DNA of 43,974 nucleotides from Ascidiaceihabitans sp. (GCA_028388995.1 JAOEQC010000009.1:1-43974); one strand, 5' to 3'. Positions 1-10,335 are shown, numbered from the stretch's first letter. The notes: generated from the letters alone by a model not told the origin. A program made the numbers and translations.

Positions 1-18
1 TGCTGCATAAAAACGATG

Positions 19-34
19 TAGTCACATGTGACTA
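19..34. promoter_or_regulatory. Perfect 16-bp palindrome TAGTCACATGTGACTA just upstream of the Rieske oxygenase start
   Basis: Read directly; 14 nt before the ATG at 49 and abutting the AAGGGAG Shine-Dalgarno-like sequence. Confidence 0.55.
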
Positions 35-48
35 AGGGAGAATAGTAA

Positions 49-1089
49 ATGTTTCTGAAAAACGCATGGTATGTTGCTGCTTGGGCTGAAGAGATCACAC
101 GAGATTTGCAGCAGATTATGGTTTTGGGCGAAAAGATCTGTGTCTTTCGCACAGAAATAGGCGAATTTGTCGGGCTAGAAGATTCCTGCCCACACCGCAA
201 ACTACCCCTGTCCAAGGGCCGCATCAAAGGCGACACTGTTGAATGTGGTTACCACGGTCTGACGTTTGACTGCTCTGGCCAATGCGTTTGGGCACCGGGA
301 ATAGGGCGCATCCCGTCTAACGCCAAAGTACATGCCTATCCGCTGCATGAAAAGTACGGGCTGGTTTGGATCTGGATGGGCAACCCTGCCTTGGCCGATC
401 CCCATGATATTTTCGAGATCGAAAATTACGAGAACCCAGACTGGGGCATCAATCGTGGCGACGCGATGGAGTTGGAATGCAATTACCTGTTAATGTGTGA
501 CAACTTGCTGGACCCGACCCACGTGGCATGGGTACATGCGGGCAGCTTTGGCCAAGCCGCGACCAAGGACGCGCCACTGCGGGTAACCAAGAACGAGGAC
601 GGTGTGATCGTGCATCGCTGGATGATGGATGTGGAACCCGCACCGTTTTACAAGAAGGTCATCGGCTTTACCGGAAATTGCGACCGTTTGCAGCATTACG
701 AGGTGCGTTATCCCTCACATGCGTTGATCCGTGCGGTGTTTACACCTTCGGGCACAGGGGGGCCTGATGGGCCATTGCATGAGGATGTGTTCATAATGGA
801 CAGCTATAACTTCATGACCCCAACAACCGAGGGCGAAACGCGTTACTACTGGTTCCAACTGCGCAATATCCGCCCCGATGACAAAGCCCTGTCACAGTTG
901 ATGACCGAGGATGTGCAACACGCATTTGAAGAAGATCGCGCGGTGTTGAACGAGGTCCAAAAGGGCATGAGCAACAAAACCTCGCCCCATATCGACCTGC
1001 CGATTGATGGCGGACAGTTGCGGTTCCGTCGCCAGTTACAGGCGATGATCAATGAGGAACAGCAGGTCGACGCGCAAATGGCGGAGTGA
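49..1089 (+). CDS. Rieske [2Fe-2S] aromatic ring-hydroxylating oxygenase, alpha subunit (vanillate O-demethylase-like)
   Basis: CPHRKLPLSKGRIKGDTVECGYHGLTFDCSGQC Rieske motif; CDNLLDPTHVAWVHAGSFG mononuclear iron motif. Confidence 0.9.
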   Translation: MFLKNAWYVAAWAEEITRDLQQIMVLGEKICVFRTEIGEFVGLEDSCPHRKLPLSKGRIKGDTVECGYHGLTFDCSGQCVWAPGIGRIPSNAKVHAYPLHEKYGLVWIWMGNPALADPHDIFEIENYENPDWGINRGDAMELECNYLLMCDNLLDPTHVAWVHAGSFGQAATKDAPLRVTKNEDGVIVHRWMMDVEPAPFYKKVIGFTGNCDRLQHYEVRYPSHALIRAVFTPSGTGGPDGPLHEDVFIMDSYNFMTPTTEGETRYYWFQLRNIRPDDKALSQLMTEDVQHAFEEDRAVLNEVQKGMSNKTSPHIDLPIDGGQLRFRRQLQAMINEEQQVDAQMAE

Positions 1090-1152
1090 TTACTTTAGCC
1101 TCGCCCGCAGAACGCGGATGAGGTTTTCACCCATGACTTTGCGGATGTCTTG

Positions 1153-2268
1153 TTAGGAAAGACCAGCCTCGAGCAATGCGTGGTTAAGGGCGGGCAGCTC
1201 GGATGTGTCGAACGCGGTCTCGACTGAGCCATCAAAGTCAGAACCAAGGGAAATGTGATCTACGCCGACTTCTGCGATCCCTGCTTTGATCATACGCGCG
1301 ATGCCCGAGGGACTGATATCACCACAAGCGACTTCGGCCCAAAAGCCGATACCGAGCACACCACCTGATGCGGCGATGCGGCGCATTAAATCATCAGGAA
1401 AATTCCGCTTTGCTGGAAAATGGCCAAAAATGCCGGTGTGGCTGACGATAATGGGCATATTGGTCATATCCAACACGTCCTGCGCGACTTGTGGGGAGGA
1501 ATGAGCAAGGTCCAGAACCATTCCACGCGTTGCGATGTCCGCGACAACACTGAGGCCAAAATCAGTCAAACCGCGATTGCTGAACCCATGTAGGGAGCCG
1601 CCTAGATCGTTGTCAAAGAAATGTTGCAGGCCAATGACGCGGTGACCTGCGGCTTCAAGCCTGTCCATGTTTGACAATTCACCTTGGAGAGGGTGGGCCC
1701 CTTCGATCCCCAGTAGGCCACCGATTGTCTTACTGCCAGCGGCGCGGCTTACGAGATGTGCTTCGAGTTCGGCGAGGGAGGTGATGACACTCAGCTGATC
1801 GGAAGAATGCTCAGCAATCTCGTGCAGTTTCTCGGCCTGATACAAAGCGCGCTCTAGCAATGAGGTCCAAGTGCGCGGTGGCCAGAGTTGGCCAACTACA
1901 AGCGGGGTTATGCTGTCAGGCGCGTCGGTTGCGTTTTTGTCATAGTTTTGGCCTTTGGGGCTTTTGGTCACGGCAGTGAAAACTTGGATCGCGACATTGC
2001 CTTCGATCAATCGCGGAATGTCCACTTGTCCACGATTGCCGCGTTTGACGATGTTACGTTTCCAAAGCATGCTGTCGTGAAGGGCTTGGGCTGTTTTCGA
2101 GACGGGATATGCATCGTGGGGGACAATACTGTTGCGGGATTTTTCGACGTAAGCGGGGGCGAATGTAAGAAAGGCGCTAATCGCGATGACGATAAAGATT
2201 AGAAATCCGGCAACTAGCTTTTTAAGGCACGCATCGTCGGCTCCGTTGAATTTGATTGACTGGATCAT
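1153..2268 (-). CDS. Membrane-anchored dipeptidase, peptidase M19 (renal dipeptidase family), C-terminally truncated by an in-frame TAA
   Basis: GIEGAHPLQGE, VLDLAHSS, IIVSHTGIFG, HISLGSDFDGSVE motifs; N-terminal TM helix. Start placed at MIQSIKF (2268) to avoid overlap with the 2331 gene. Homologous-looking frame continues past the stop to 1090. Confidence 0.85.
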   Translation of the reverse strand: MIQSIKFNGADDACLKKLVAGFLIFIVIAISAFLTFAPAYVEKSRNSIVPHDAYPVSKTAQALHDSMLWKRNIVKRGNRGQVDIPRLIEGNVAIQVFTAVTKSPKGQNYDKNATDAPDSITPLVVGQLWPPRTWTSLLERALYQAEKLHEIAEHSSDQLSVITSLAELEAHLVSRAAGSKTIGGLLGIEGAHPLQGELSNMDRLEAAGHRVIGLQHFFDNDLGGSLHGFSNRGLTDFGLSVVADIATRGMVLDLAHSSPQVAQDVLDMTNMPIIVSHTGIFGHFPAKRNFPDDLMRRIAASGGVLGIGFWAEVACGDISPSGIARMIKAGIAEVGVDHISLGSDFDGSVETAFDTSELPALNHALLEAGLS

Positions 2269-2330
2269 ATGCGAGATCGAAATTGGGGCAACGGGTAACG
2301 TGACACCCTGAATTAATTTTGGAGACAACA

Positions 2331-2600
2331 ATGGCTGGAGGTTGGGCAAAAGACGGCGCAGTGAGCGAACAGATTGAGGCATCAATCAACGATGAACTGG
2401 CCCGCATGCTTGCGCGCAAAATACCTTTGGGCGCAAGCCTTTCAATTTGTGCTGAGTGCGAGGAACCAATTTTGGAACAACGGCGCCTGGCAGTGGTTGG
2501 CGTGAAACTTTGCCTTGATTGTGTTCAGGAGCGTGAGAACCAGCATCAAAAACGTGGTGGGATCAATCGGCGTGGGAGCAAGGACAGCCAGTTGAAATGA
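2331..2600 (+). CDS. DksA/TraR family C4-type zinc-finger protein
   Basis: CAECEEPILEQRRLAVVGVKLCLDCVQERE zinc-finger; GGINRRGSKDSQLK tail. Confidence 0.85.
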   Translation: MAGGWAKDGAVSEQIEASINDELARMLARKIPLGASLSICAECEEPILEQRRLAVVGVKLCLDCVQERENQHQKRGGINRRGSKDSQLK

Positions 2601-2663
2601 GCGTTTTACGTATTCTCTGAGCGGCCCTTCGGGGAGAGTATATTTTGGTAAGATGAAATGGCG

Positions 2664-2693
2664 TTGGTCACGCGCTGTCGTGCGCGTGACCAA
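2664..2693. terminator. Perfect 12-bp stem, 6-nt loop; probable bidirectional terminator between convergent genes
   Basis: TTGGTCACGCGC-TGTCGT-GCGCGTGACCAA followed by TTTAGTTT; lies between stops at 2600 (+) and 2701 (-). Confidence 0.75.
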
Positions 2694-2700
2694 TTTAGTT

Positions 2701-4533
2701 TCAGTCTTCCATAGCTTCGAGTTCGTCAATGAACCCTGAAATCATTGAAAGACCTTTGTCCCAGAATTTCGGATCAGACGCATCAAGACCGAATGGGGCA
2801 AGCAGTTCTTTGTGGTGTTTGGATCCGCCAGCTTTGAGCATCTCGAAGTATTTGTCCTCAAAACCTTCATCACCCTCAGCGTAAACCGCATAAAGCGCGT
2901 TCACGAGGCCGTCGCCGAAAGCATAGGCGTAGACGTAGAACGGTGAATGGACGAAGTGGGGGATATAGGCCCAGAAGGTTTCATAACCGTCCATGAATTC
3001 GAATGCTGGCCCGAGGCTTTCGCCTTGTACACTCATCCAAATATCATTGATGTTTTCTGGTGTGAGTTCGCCTTGAGCACGTGCTGCGTGAAGTTTGCAC
3101 TCAAAATCATAGAACGCGATTTGACGCACAACTGTGTTAATCATGTCCTCGACCTTGCCAGCCAAAAGGATGCGGCGTTCTGATTTGGTTTCAGCCCCAT
3201 CAAGCATTTTGCGGAACGTAAGCATTTCGCCAAAAACGGAAGCTGTTTCAGCTAGCGTGAGTGGGGTTGAGGACAGCATTTCGCCTTGTTCTGCTGCCAA
3301 CATTTGGTGCACGCCGTGGCCCAGTTCATGGGCTAATGTCATGACATCGCGTGGTTTCCCTAAGTAATTGAGCATGACGTACGGATGTACATTCGTCACA
3401 GTCGGGTGCGCAAATGCCCCTGGTGCTTTACCAGGTTTTACACCTGCATCAATCCAACCATCTGAGAAGAAGTGCGCTGCGAGCTCGCCCATACGTGGGT
3501 CAAACGCGTTGTAGGCTGACATCACCATGTCTTCGGCAGTTGCCCAATCCACGACGCGCGTGTCTTCCATCGGGAGGGGCGCGTTGCGGTCCCAAACCTG
3601 CATCACATCAAGGCCCAGCCATTTGCGTTTTAATTCGTAGTAACGATGGCTTAGCTTGGGATATGCTGCGACAACCGCATTGCGCAATGCTTCGACCACT
3701 TCGGGTTCTACGTCGTTAGACAGGTGCCGCCCTGTTTGCGGCGTTTCCATGCCACGCCAGCGGTCGATAATTTCCTTTTCCTTGGCTTGCGTGTTGTGAA
3801 CACGGGCAAAGGTTTTGACATTTGCACCAAAGACTTCGGCCAATTCACGTGATGCCGCTTCACGTTTACTGCGATCAAGGTCGGTGAGCAAGTTTAGTGT
3901 GCCCTCGATATTGAGCAGATCACCTTCGACGTTGAATTCAAGTCCGGCGATAGTTTCATCGAACAAGCGTTCCCATGCATCGCCAACAACACCCAAGTCG
4001 TGCATGAATTTTTCCAGCTCGTCAGACAGTTGGTATTTCTTCATGGCGCGGATGCGGTCGAATACGGGTTTGTAACGTGCCAGATCAGCATTGGCAGTCA
4101 ACAGAGCTTCCATGTGATGGTCGTCGAGTGTGTTCAGTTCGAGAGTGAAGAAGACCAGTGGTGTTGTGTAGTTGGTAATCTTTTCTTGCGCATCCGACAT
4201 AAATTTTGCGCGGCTTGCGTCTGTCGTCATTTGGTAATAGCGCAATCCTGCATAGGACATTATGCGCCCAGCAATTTGGTTGATCTTTTCGTTGCGCAAA
4301 ACGCAATTTAGTAAGCTCGCAGCATCCAAAGTGGCCAACTTCTTCTCATAGTCGGCGGCAAAGGCTGCGCATTCTGTTTCAAGCCAATCAAGGTCGCCTT
4401 TGAGCTCGGGCGCATCTTCGCCAGTATATAGGTCATCAAGATTCCATTCGGGCAAATTACCCATTGGACCATCGCTATCGATGCCTCCAGATCCTGCGTT
4501 TACATCTTGGACGGGGAAGGGGAGTTGGAACAT
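2701..4533 (-). CDS. pepF: M3 family oligoendopeptidase F
   Basis: TLAHELGHGVHQ HExxH zinc motif; full-length M3 architecture; start placed at MFQLPF. Confidence 0.9.
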   Translation of the reverse strand: MFQLPFPVQDVNAGSGGIDSDGPMGNLPEWNLDDLYTGEDAPELKGDLDWLETECAAFAADYEKKLATLDAASLLNCVLRNEKINQIAGRIMSYAGLRYYQMTTDASRAKFMSDAQEKITNYTTPLVFFTLELNTLDDHHMEALLTANADLARYKPVFDRIRAMKKYQLSDELEKFMHDLGVVGDAWERLFDETIAGLEFNVEGDLLNIEGTLNLLTDLDRSKREAASRELAEVFGANVKTFARVHNTQAKEKEIIDRWRGMETPQTGRHLSNDVEPEVVEALRNAVVAAYPKLSHRYYELKRKWLGLDVMQVWDRNAPLPMEDTRVVDWATAEDMVMSAYNAFDPRMGELAAHFFSDGWIDAGVKPGKAPGAFAHPTVTNVHPYVMLNYLGKPRDVMTLAHELGHGVHQMLAAEQGEMLSSTPLTLAETASVFGEMLTFRKMLDGAETKSERRILLAGKVEDMINTVVRQIAFYDFECKLHAARAQGELTPENINDIWMSVQGESLGPAFEFMDGYETFWAYIPHFVHSPFYVYAYAFGDGLVNALYAVYAEGDEGFEDKYFEMLKAGGSKHHKELLAPFGLDASDPKFWDKGLSMISGFIDELEAMED

Positions 4534-4713
4534 TTGAAGCCTCATTGATTTTCTAAACCAATAGGTATGTGCGAGGCGTTGGCGGGACAAGGCACAAATG
4601 TACAAATGCTGCGCGTTGGTTGTCACAACCTGCGCGCTTTATACATGTTTTAAAAAAACCGGTGTGCGAGAGTTTTCATTCACCGCTTTCAAAAGTGATG
4701 ATGGACAACCTTG

Positions 4714-5655
4714 TCAGCTATGATCTGTGAAGAGTGCGGCAATCTGATCCAATGCACTATCGCGGATGCTCTGTTGCTCCATCAGAATTTCGTGTTCAGC
4801 ATCCTGAACAAGCTCAAGAGCGCCATTACCCCAGCGTCTCATCCGGTCATAGACTGAACTGACACGGACAATACGTTCATTGGTGCCCAAGAATGTCAGT
4901 GTTGGGACCTTCGGGGAACTAAGGGCCGCGAGTGACCGCGTTTCTTTCAGGGCTTCGCGTAACCAGACATAGCTGGGACCGCCAAGGCCTAGTGCGTCAT
5001 ATTTAGCGACCTGATCTGTCATCAGCTCAAACATTTGTGGATCGGTGGTCAGCATATTGTCTTCAAAAGCCGCCGTAAGCACATTAGATTCAGGTGATGT
5101 GTTTGGCGGGTATGATGCGCCGTTGCCAAGTATTGGCATCAAGTGGCTTAGTATCCATGCTACTGGGCGCAGATGTGGCGCAAGGTGAATACCCCACATT
5201 GGGGCGGAAAAAACAGCGGCCTTTACCGCAAGTCCATTTTCCAATGCGCGTAGTCCGATAGTTCCACCCATTGAATGCGCGACGAGATAGTACGGTTTTG
5301 GCAGATTTAATTCTGCTGCAGCGCTCACGAGCGCGTCGACATCTTTTTGATAGTCGTGAAATCTCTCGACATGGCCGACCATTGGGTCATCTAACAAGCG
5401 ATCTGCCATACCCTGACCGCGCCAATCGACTGCAATCGTGCAATACCCGCGGCTCTCGAGGCCCTCGGCGCAAGCGGCATATTTTTCAACATATTCGGTG
5501 CGGCCAGGGAACAGCAAAACTGTACCCCTAGCCGCGGTTTCTGCCCAGACCGCCAGTCTGATACGTTTACTGTCTGATGCGTGGGCCCAATAGGCCGTTG
5601 CATTCTCACCCGATGGGCAAACGTCAGAGTAAAACGGTGCGGCAGTCAAAGTCAT
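4714..5655 (-). CDS. Alpha/beta hydrolase, lysophospholipase/monoacylglycerol lipase-like
   Basis: LLFPGRTEYVEKYA, VDWRGQGMADR, LVAHSMGGTIGLRAL nucleophile elbow, DAEHEILME catalytic His region. Confidence 0.85.
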   Translation of the reverse strand: MTLTAAPFYSDVCPSGENATAYWAHASDSKRIRLAVWAETAARGTVLLFPGRTEYVEKYAACAEGLESRGYCTIAVDWRGQGMADRLLDDPMVGHVERFHDYQKDVDALVSAAAELNLPKPYYLVAHSMGGTIGLRALENGLAVKAAVFSAPMWGIHLAPHLRPVAWILSHLMPILGNGASYPPNTSPESNVLTAAFEDNMLTTDPQMFELMTDQVAKYDALGLGGPSYVWLREALKETRSLAALSSPKVPTLTFLGTNERIVRVSSVYDRMRRWGNGALELVQDAEHEILMEQQSIRDSALDQIAALFTDHS

Positions 5656-5667
5656 AATGTTAGATCC

Positions 5668-5958
5668 TTAGCCTAAAACAGAGGCCAATTTCATTGCCAT
5701 GCCCATGTCGCCATCGACCTTAAGCTTACCTGTCATAAATGCACTTGTGGCATTTGTATCACCGGCCAAGATCCCTTCGAACGTTTCTGCATCTGCGCTG
5801 AGGGTTACATCTGTTTCATCGTCGCCTGAACGTGCACCATCGGCGTCGATTACCACGCCGCCTTCGCCTTCGATTTCGAATTTGGCGGAACCATCAAATG
5901 CGGCTCCTGCCAATTTTTCGTTCAATGCAGTAACGGCTGCGTTGATAATATCACTCAT
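5668..5958 (-). CDS. SCP2 sterol-binding domain protein
   Basis: 96 aa; FEIEGEGGVVIDADGA...DVTLSADAETFEGILAGDTNATSAFMTGKLKVDGDMGMAMKLASVL typical SCP2 domain. Confidence 0.85.
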   Translation of the reverse strand: MSDIINAAVTALNEKLAGAAFDGSAKFEIEGEGGVVIDADGARSGDDETDVTLSADAETFEGILAGDTNATSAFMTGKLKVDGDMGMAMKLASVLG

Positions 5959-6031
5959 GTGTTGTGGACCTTTTGGCTATTTCGCGCAGACTGCTATGGA
6001 AATGCGGCCGCGTCCTGTTACGTATCTATAT

Positions 6032-6589
6032 ATGGGCATCAAAACAGCGAACCTCAAACTTACCGTCGCGGCAATTATGATGACAGTCATAAATTCCTTA
6101 CCATTGGCTGCGCAGTCGGTCACCTCCGATCTGATGGAGCAGCTAAAAACTGCCGAAGTCGGAGAGATTGCCAGAATTGAACGGGCGTTAAAATTGGAGT
6201 GGTCGCGATCTGGATCTAAGGCATTGGATTTGCTGCTATTGCGCGGGCGCGAAGCGATGGCCTCTGGGGATACAAATGCTGCAATCGAACACTTTACTGC
6301 GCTCACTGATCATGCCCAAAACTTTGCTGAGGGTTGGCATGGACGGGCAATAGCGTATTTCGAAATCGAATTACTTGGGCCAGCGTTAGCCGACTTGAAA
6401 CGCTCTTTGGTGTTAAATCCTAACAATTTTGATGCGGTTTTTGGCCTTGGGTCAATGATGATGACATTCGAAGATTTTTCCCGTGCTGAAAAGGCATTTA
6501 GGGAGGTTCTGCGCTTGCATCTCAATCACGAAAACGCGACCAATGCACTTGAACGGCTTGAAAGCCAAGGAATCGGGTGTGAGCTTTAA
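6032..6589 (+). CDS. Secreted or membrane-anchored tetratricopeptide repeat protein
   Basis: TPR-like AIEHFTALTDHAQNFAEGWHGRAIAYFEIELLGPALADLKRSLVLNPNNFDAVFGLG; signal-like start MGIKTANLKLTVAAIMMTVINSLPLAAQ. Confidence 0.75.
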   Translation: MGIKTANLKLTVAAIMMTVINSLPLAAQSVTSDLMEQLKTAEVGEIARIERALKLEWSRSGSKALDLLLLRGREAMASGDTNAAIEHFTALTDHAQNFAEGWHGRAIAYFEIELLGPALADLKRSLVLNPNNFDAVFGLGSMMMTFEDFSRAEKAFREVLRLHLNHENATNALERLESQGIGCEL

Positions 6590-6614
6590 AAGCTTGGGCC
6601 ATTAAGGGAATGTC

Positions 6615-9338
6615 GTGTCGCTGAACGGACGTGTCGTGGCCGTTTTAGGTCCTACAAACACAGGTAAAACCACCTATGCAATCGAGCGTATGTTGGGGCA
6701 TCGAACGGGCATCATCGGCCTACCGCTGCGCCTTCTAGCGCGCGAGGTCTATGACCGCATCGTTGCAATTCGTGGGCCTTCAGTTGTGGCCTTGGTCACA
6801 GGTGAGGAACGCATTGTCCCACCGCGTACTCAGTATTGGGTGTGTACGGTTGAGGCTATGCCAGAAGGCATGGGGTGCGATTTTCTAGCAGTTGATGAAA
6901 TCCAAGTATGTGCAGATCCTGAGCGTGGCCATATCTTCACAGATCGCTTGTTGCGTGCTCGCGGTCTGAAGGAAACACTCTTTCTTGGCTCCGACACTAT
7001 GCGAGGGGCGATTGCTGAACTCATCCCTGAAGCACAATTTCTGCGACGAGAACGAATGTCTGAGCTGACGTATGTTGGCCAAAAAAAGATTAGCCGCATG
7101 CGTCCGCGTAGCGCGATTGTCGGGTTCTCCGTCGAAAACGTATATGCGATCGCTGAACTACTGCGACGTCAAAAGGGCGGGGCGGCTGTTGTGATGGGCG
7201 CACTTAGCCCGCGGACGCGTAACGCTCAGGTTGAGATGTATCAAAACGGAGAAGTTGATTATCTGGTGGCGACAGATGCCATCGGGATGGGGCTGAACCT
7301 TGATGTTGACCATGTAGCTTTTTCTGCACTGTCCAAATTTGACGGGCGGCGTATGCGCCCACTTGCGCCCAATGAACTTGCGCAAATTGCGGGGCGGGCA
7401 GGGCGCGGTCTAAAAGATGGTACATTTGGAGTGACAGGGGACGCGCGTCCCCTGGATGACGGCATGGCGCAAGCCATTATGGACCATAAGTTCACGCCAC
7501 AGCGCAAATTGAATTTCCGCAATCATGCGCTTCAATTTGGCAGCGTTGACCGTCTGATTCAGACACTTGAGGCATCACCAGATCACGAAATGTTGGTCAA
7601 AGCCCGTGAAGCTGACGATTTAGCAACACTAAAAAACTTATCCCAAGTGGGAGAAATTTGCGCCCGCGCAACCGATGGACCGTCTGTCAGATTGCTTTGG
7701 GATGCATGCCGTTTGCCGGACTTCCGCGGCATTGGTCGGGGGACACATGCGGACCTCGTAGCCGTTATTTATAACTACTTACATCAAAGTGGGTGCATTC
7801 CAGACGAATGGATGGAGCGTCAGATCAAAGTCATCGATCGGACGGATGGTGACATCGATACATTGTCCAAACGGCTCGCTTTTATTCGGACTTGGACCTA
7901 CGTTGCACAACGCAAAGGTTGGACAAATGACGAAAGTCATTGGCGGGAGCAGACGCGTTCTGTAGAAGACAGGTTGTCGGACGCGCTGCACGAGCGTTTG
8001 ACCCAAAGATTTGTAGATCGGCGCACATCCGTGCTTTTGCGCCGATTGGGACAGAAGGAAGCCATGGTGGCCGAAGTAAACGACGCAGGTGAAGTGACTG
8101 TAGAGGGTGAATTTGTAGGCAAGCTGGATGGTTTCCGGTTTAGCCAGGACAAGGGCACTGGAGTGGCTGAGGCCAAAACGATTAAAACGGTGGCGCTTCA
8201 GGCGTTAGCCCCGCAGTTCCATCTGCGCGCTGATCGTTTTTATAACGCTCCCGATACCGAAATTGACTATACGGAACAGGGTGGCCTTATGTGGGGTTCC
8301 TCCGCCGTTGGTAAACTTGTTGCTGGTGCCGATGCGCTTAAGCCACGGGTAGAAGTCTTTGTTGATGATGTTGCGGGACCTGAGGTTGCTGAAAAAGTGC
8401 AACGTCGCTTGCAGCACTTCATCGATCGTAAAGTTGCGGCCCTTTTTGAGCCGTTGTTAAACCTTGGTCGCGATGAAGCGTTGACCGGTTTGGCACGTGG
8501 CTTTGCATTCCAATTGGTAGAAAACATGGGCATGTTGCCACGCTCTGTAGTGGCCAACGAAGTTAAGGCGCTTGATCAAGATGCTCGTGGTGCATTGCGC
8601 AAACACGGTATCCGTTTTGGTCAATTCACCATCTTCATGCCGTTGTTGTTGAAGCCAGCCGCGACGCGCTTGCGTTTGGTGCTTTGGTCTCTGAACAAAG
8701 GTTTGGATGTATTCCCAGAATCACCTCCCCCCGGCTTGGTCACGATCCCAGCTGAAAAGGTTGTGGCAGAAGGGGCAGACACGATGTCTGGCTACCGCAT
8801 TGCAGGCGAACGCGCGATCCGCATCGATATGTTGGAACGTCTTGCTGACATGTTGCGCTCAGAGGACTCACGTGGTGGGTTTGAGGCCAAAGCTGAGATG
8901 CTGTCCATTACAGGTATGACGCTTGAGCAATTCGCGGACCTGATGCAGGGCCTTGGCTATAAGGGCGAAAAAGGTGAGCGGGCTAAGGTAAAGGCGGCAC
9001 CTTCTGAGGCCGTACCAGATGCTCCAGTAGCAGAGGTCGCGCCTGTGGAACCTGCTGATCCAGAAACTCCTGTTACCGAAGCTGAGATGGAAGCGTTCTA
9101 CACCTTCACTTGGGCACGTGCACCGCGTGCAAACACACGTCCAGCAAGCACTAGCGATAAGCCAAGCGGTGAAAACCGTGGCAAAGGCAAACCTAAAGAT
9201 AAGCCACGTGGTGCCAAAAAAGGTGTGCGCGACGACAAGGCAAAGTCTTTCTCTGCTCGTCCAACAAAACCTGAGAAGAAAATCGATCCCGACAATCCGT
9301 TTGCAGCGGCATTGATGGGATTGAAAAGCGGTAAGTAA
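6615..9338 (+). CDS. SUV3-like ATP-dependent RNA helicase with a basic low-complexity C-terminal tail
   Basis: LGPTNTGKTTYA Walker A, DEIQ motif, ATDAIGMGLNLDVDHV, QIAGRAGRG; GTG start; tail GKGKPKDKPRGAKKG. Confidence 0.88.
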   Translation: MSLNGRVVAVLGPTNTGKTTYAIERMLGHRTGIIGLPLRLLAREVYDRIVAIRGPSVVALVTGEERIVPPRTQYWVCTVEAMPEGMGCDFLAVDEIQVCADPERGHIFTDRLLRARGLKETLFLGSDTMRGAIAELIPEAQFLRRERMSELTYVGQKKISRMRPRSAIVGFSVENVYAIAELLRRQKGGAAVVMGALSPRTRNAQVEMYQNGEVDYLVATDAIGMGLNLDVDHVAFSALSKFDGRRMRPLAPNELAQIAGRAGRGLKDGTFGVTGDARPLDDGMAQAIMDHKFTPQRKLNFRNHALQFGSVDRLIQTLEASPDHEMLVKAREADDLATLKNLSQVGEICARATDGPSVRLLWDACRLPDFRGIGRGTHADLVAVIYNYLHQSGCIPDEWMERQIKVIDRTDGDIDTLSKRLAFIRTWTYVAQRKGWTNDESHWREQTRSVEDRLSDALHERLTQRFVDRRTSVLLRRLGQKEAMVAEVNDAGEVTVEGEFVGKLDGFRFSQDKGTGVAEAKTIKTVALQALAPQFHLRADRFYNAPDTEIDYTEQGGLMWGSSAVGKLVAGADALKPRVEVFVDDVAGPEVAEKVQRRLQHFIDRKVAALFEPLLNLGRDEALTGLARGFAFQLVENMGMLPRSVVANEVKALDQDARGALRKHGIRFGQFTIFMPLLLKPAATRLRLVLWSLNKGLDVFPESPPPGLVTIPAEKVVAEGADTMSGYRIAGERAIRIDMLERLADMLRSEDSRGGFEAKAEMLSITGMTLEQFADLMQGLGYKGEKGERAKVKAAPSEAVPDAPVAEVAPVEPADPETPVTEAEMEAFYTFTWARAPRANTRPASTSDKPSGENRGKGKPKDKPRGAKKGVRDDKAKSFSARPTKPEKKIDPDNPFAAALMGLKSGK

Positions 9339-9746
9339 GTGAGCGATCCGTCGGGCAAACAACGGCTAGACAAATGGCTGTGGTTTGCCCGTTTCTTCAA
9401 GACGAGGTCATTGGCCGCGACCCGTGTCGCTTCTGGTGATGTTCGGATTGATGGGGAACGAGTCACCAAACGATCCACGCTCATCCAAGCAGGCAATGTT
9501 TTAACCTTTGCAGTCGGTATACAAACGCGTGTTATTCAGATTGATGATATCGGTGATCGCCGTGGTCCAGCGTCTGAAGCACAAGAACTTTACACCGATT
9601 TGACCCCGCCTGAGGTCAAGCTTGAAAACAAACATCCGGCAAACCCTAGCTTTGAAGGAAAAGGGCGCCCGACTAAGCGCGATCGCCGTAAAGGTGATCT
9701 TTATCGCATCCATTCCTTCAGCGACGTCAGAGACGACCTTGAATGA
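9339..9746 (+). CDS. S4 RNA-binding domain protein (Hsp15-like)
   Basis: RLDKWLWFARFFKTRSLAATRVASGDVRIDGERV S4 domain; GTG start directly follows the helicase stop. Confidence 0.85.
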   Translation: MSDPSGKQRLDKWLWFARFFKTRSLAATRVASGDVRIDGERVTKRSTLIQAGNVLTFAVGIQTRVIQIDDIGDRRGPASEAQELYTDLTPPEVKLENKHPANPSFEGKGRPTKRDRRKGDLYRIHSFSDVRDDLE

Positions 9747-9800
9747 TCCTCCCCACTGAATTAGCTAGTCCAACGAACCGTTAAAAACGAGCGACCCTAT

Positions 9801-10136
9801 ATGACATATATCGTAAATGATGCTTGCATCGCCTGCAAATACACAGACTGTGTCGAAGTCTGCCCCGTAGATTGTTTCTACGAGGGTGAAAACATGTTGG
9901 TCATTCATCCAGATGAATGCATCGATTGCGGAGTTTGTGAACCCGAATGCCCTGCAGATGCTATTCGCCCTGATACTGAGCCTGACATGGAAAAGTGGGT
10001 TGAGTTTAACCGTAAGTATTCTGAGCTATGGCCAGTTATTATCACCAAAAAAGACCAACTTCCAAATGCGGAGGAAATGGACGGCAAAGAAGGCAAGATG
10101 GAGCTTTTCTCTGAAGCACCAGGTGAAGGTGGCTAA
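9801..10136 (+). CDS. fdxA: Ferredoxin (7Fe, FdxA type)
   Basis: [47 protein letters not shown]. Confidence 0.93.
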   Translation: MTYIVNDACIACKYTDCVEVCPVDCFYEGENMLVIHPDECIDCGVCEPECPADAIRPDTEPDMEKWVEFNRKYSELWPVIITKKDQLPNAEEMDGKEGKMELFSEAPGEGG

Positions 10137-10215
10137 GCCACCATAGATTCGCGGTGCTAAGGCTGAAATACGCTCTCAGCCATGAATTTCACAAAATAAT
10201 TTGTTATTTTTAGTT

Positions 10216-10253
10216 AAAAGGCCTCCCAGCGAACTTTCTTGGGGGGCTTTTTT
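10216..10253 (+). terminator. Probable Rho-independent terminator of fdxA
   Basis: AAAAGGCCTCCCAG...CTTGGGGGGCTTTTTT imperfect GC-rich hairpin plus T tract. Confidence 0.7.
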
Positions 10254-10335
10254 GTGGTAGGGTGTTTGAGTACATAACCTAACGGATTAATTCCCTGCCC
10301 CGCTATATTCAAGATTCTGGGCCTAGAAATCACTG

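Noticed and set aside
8868-9362. 164-aa minus-strand ORF
   Set aside because: Antisense shadow of the helicase C-terminal tail; no recognisable domain
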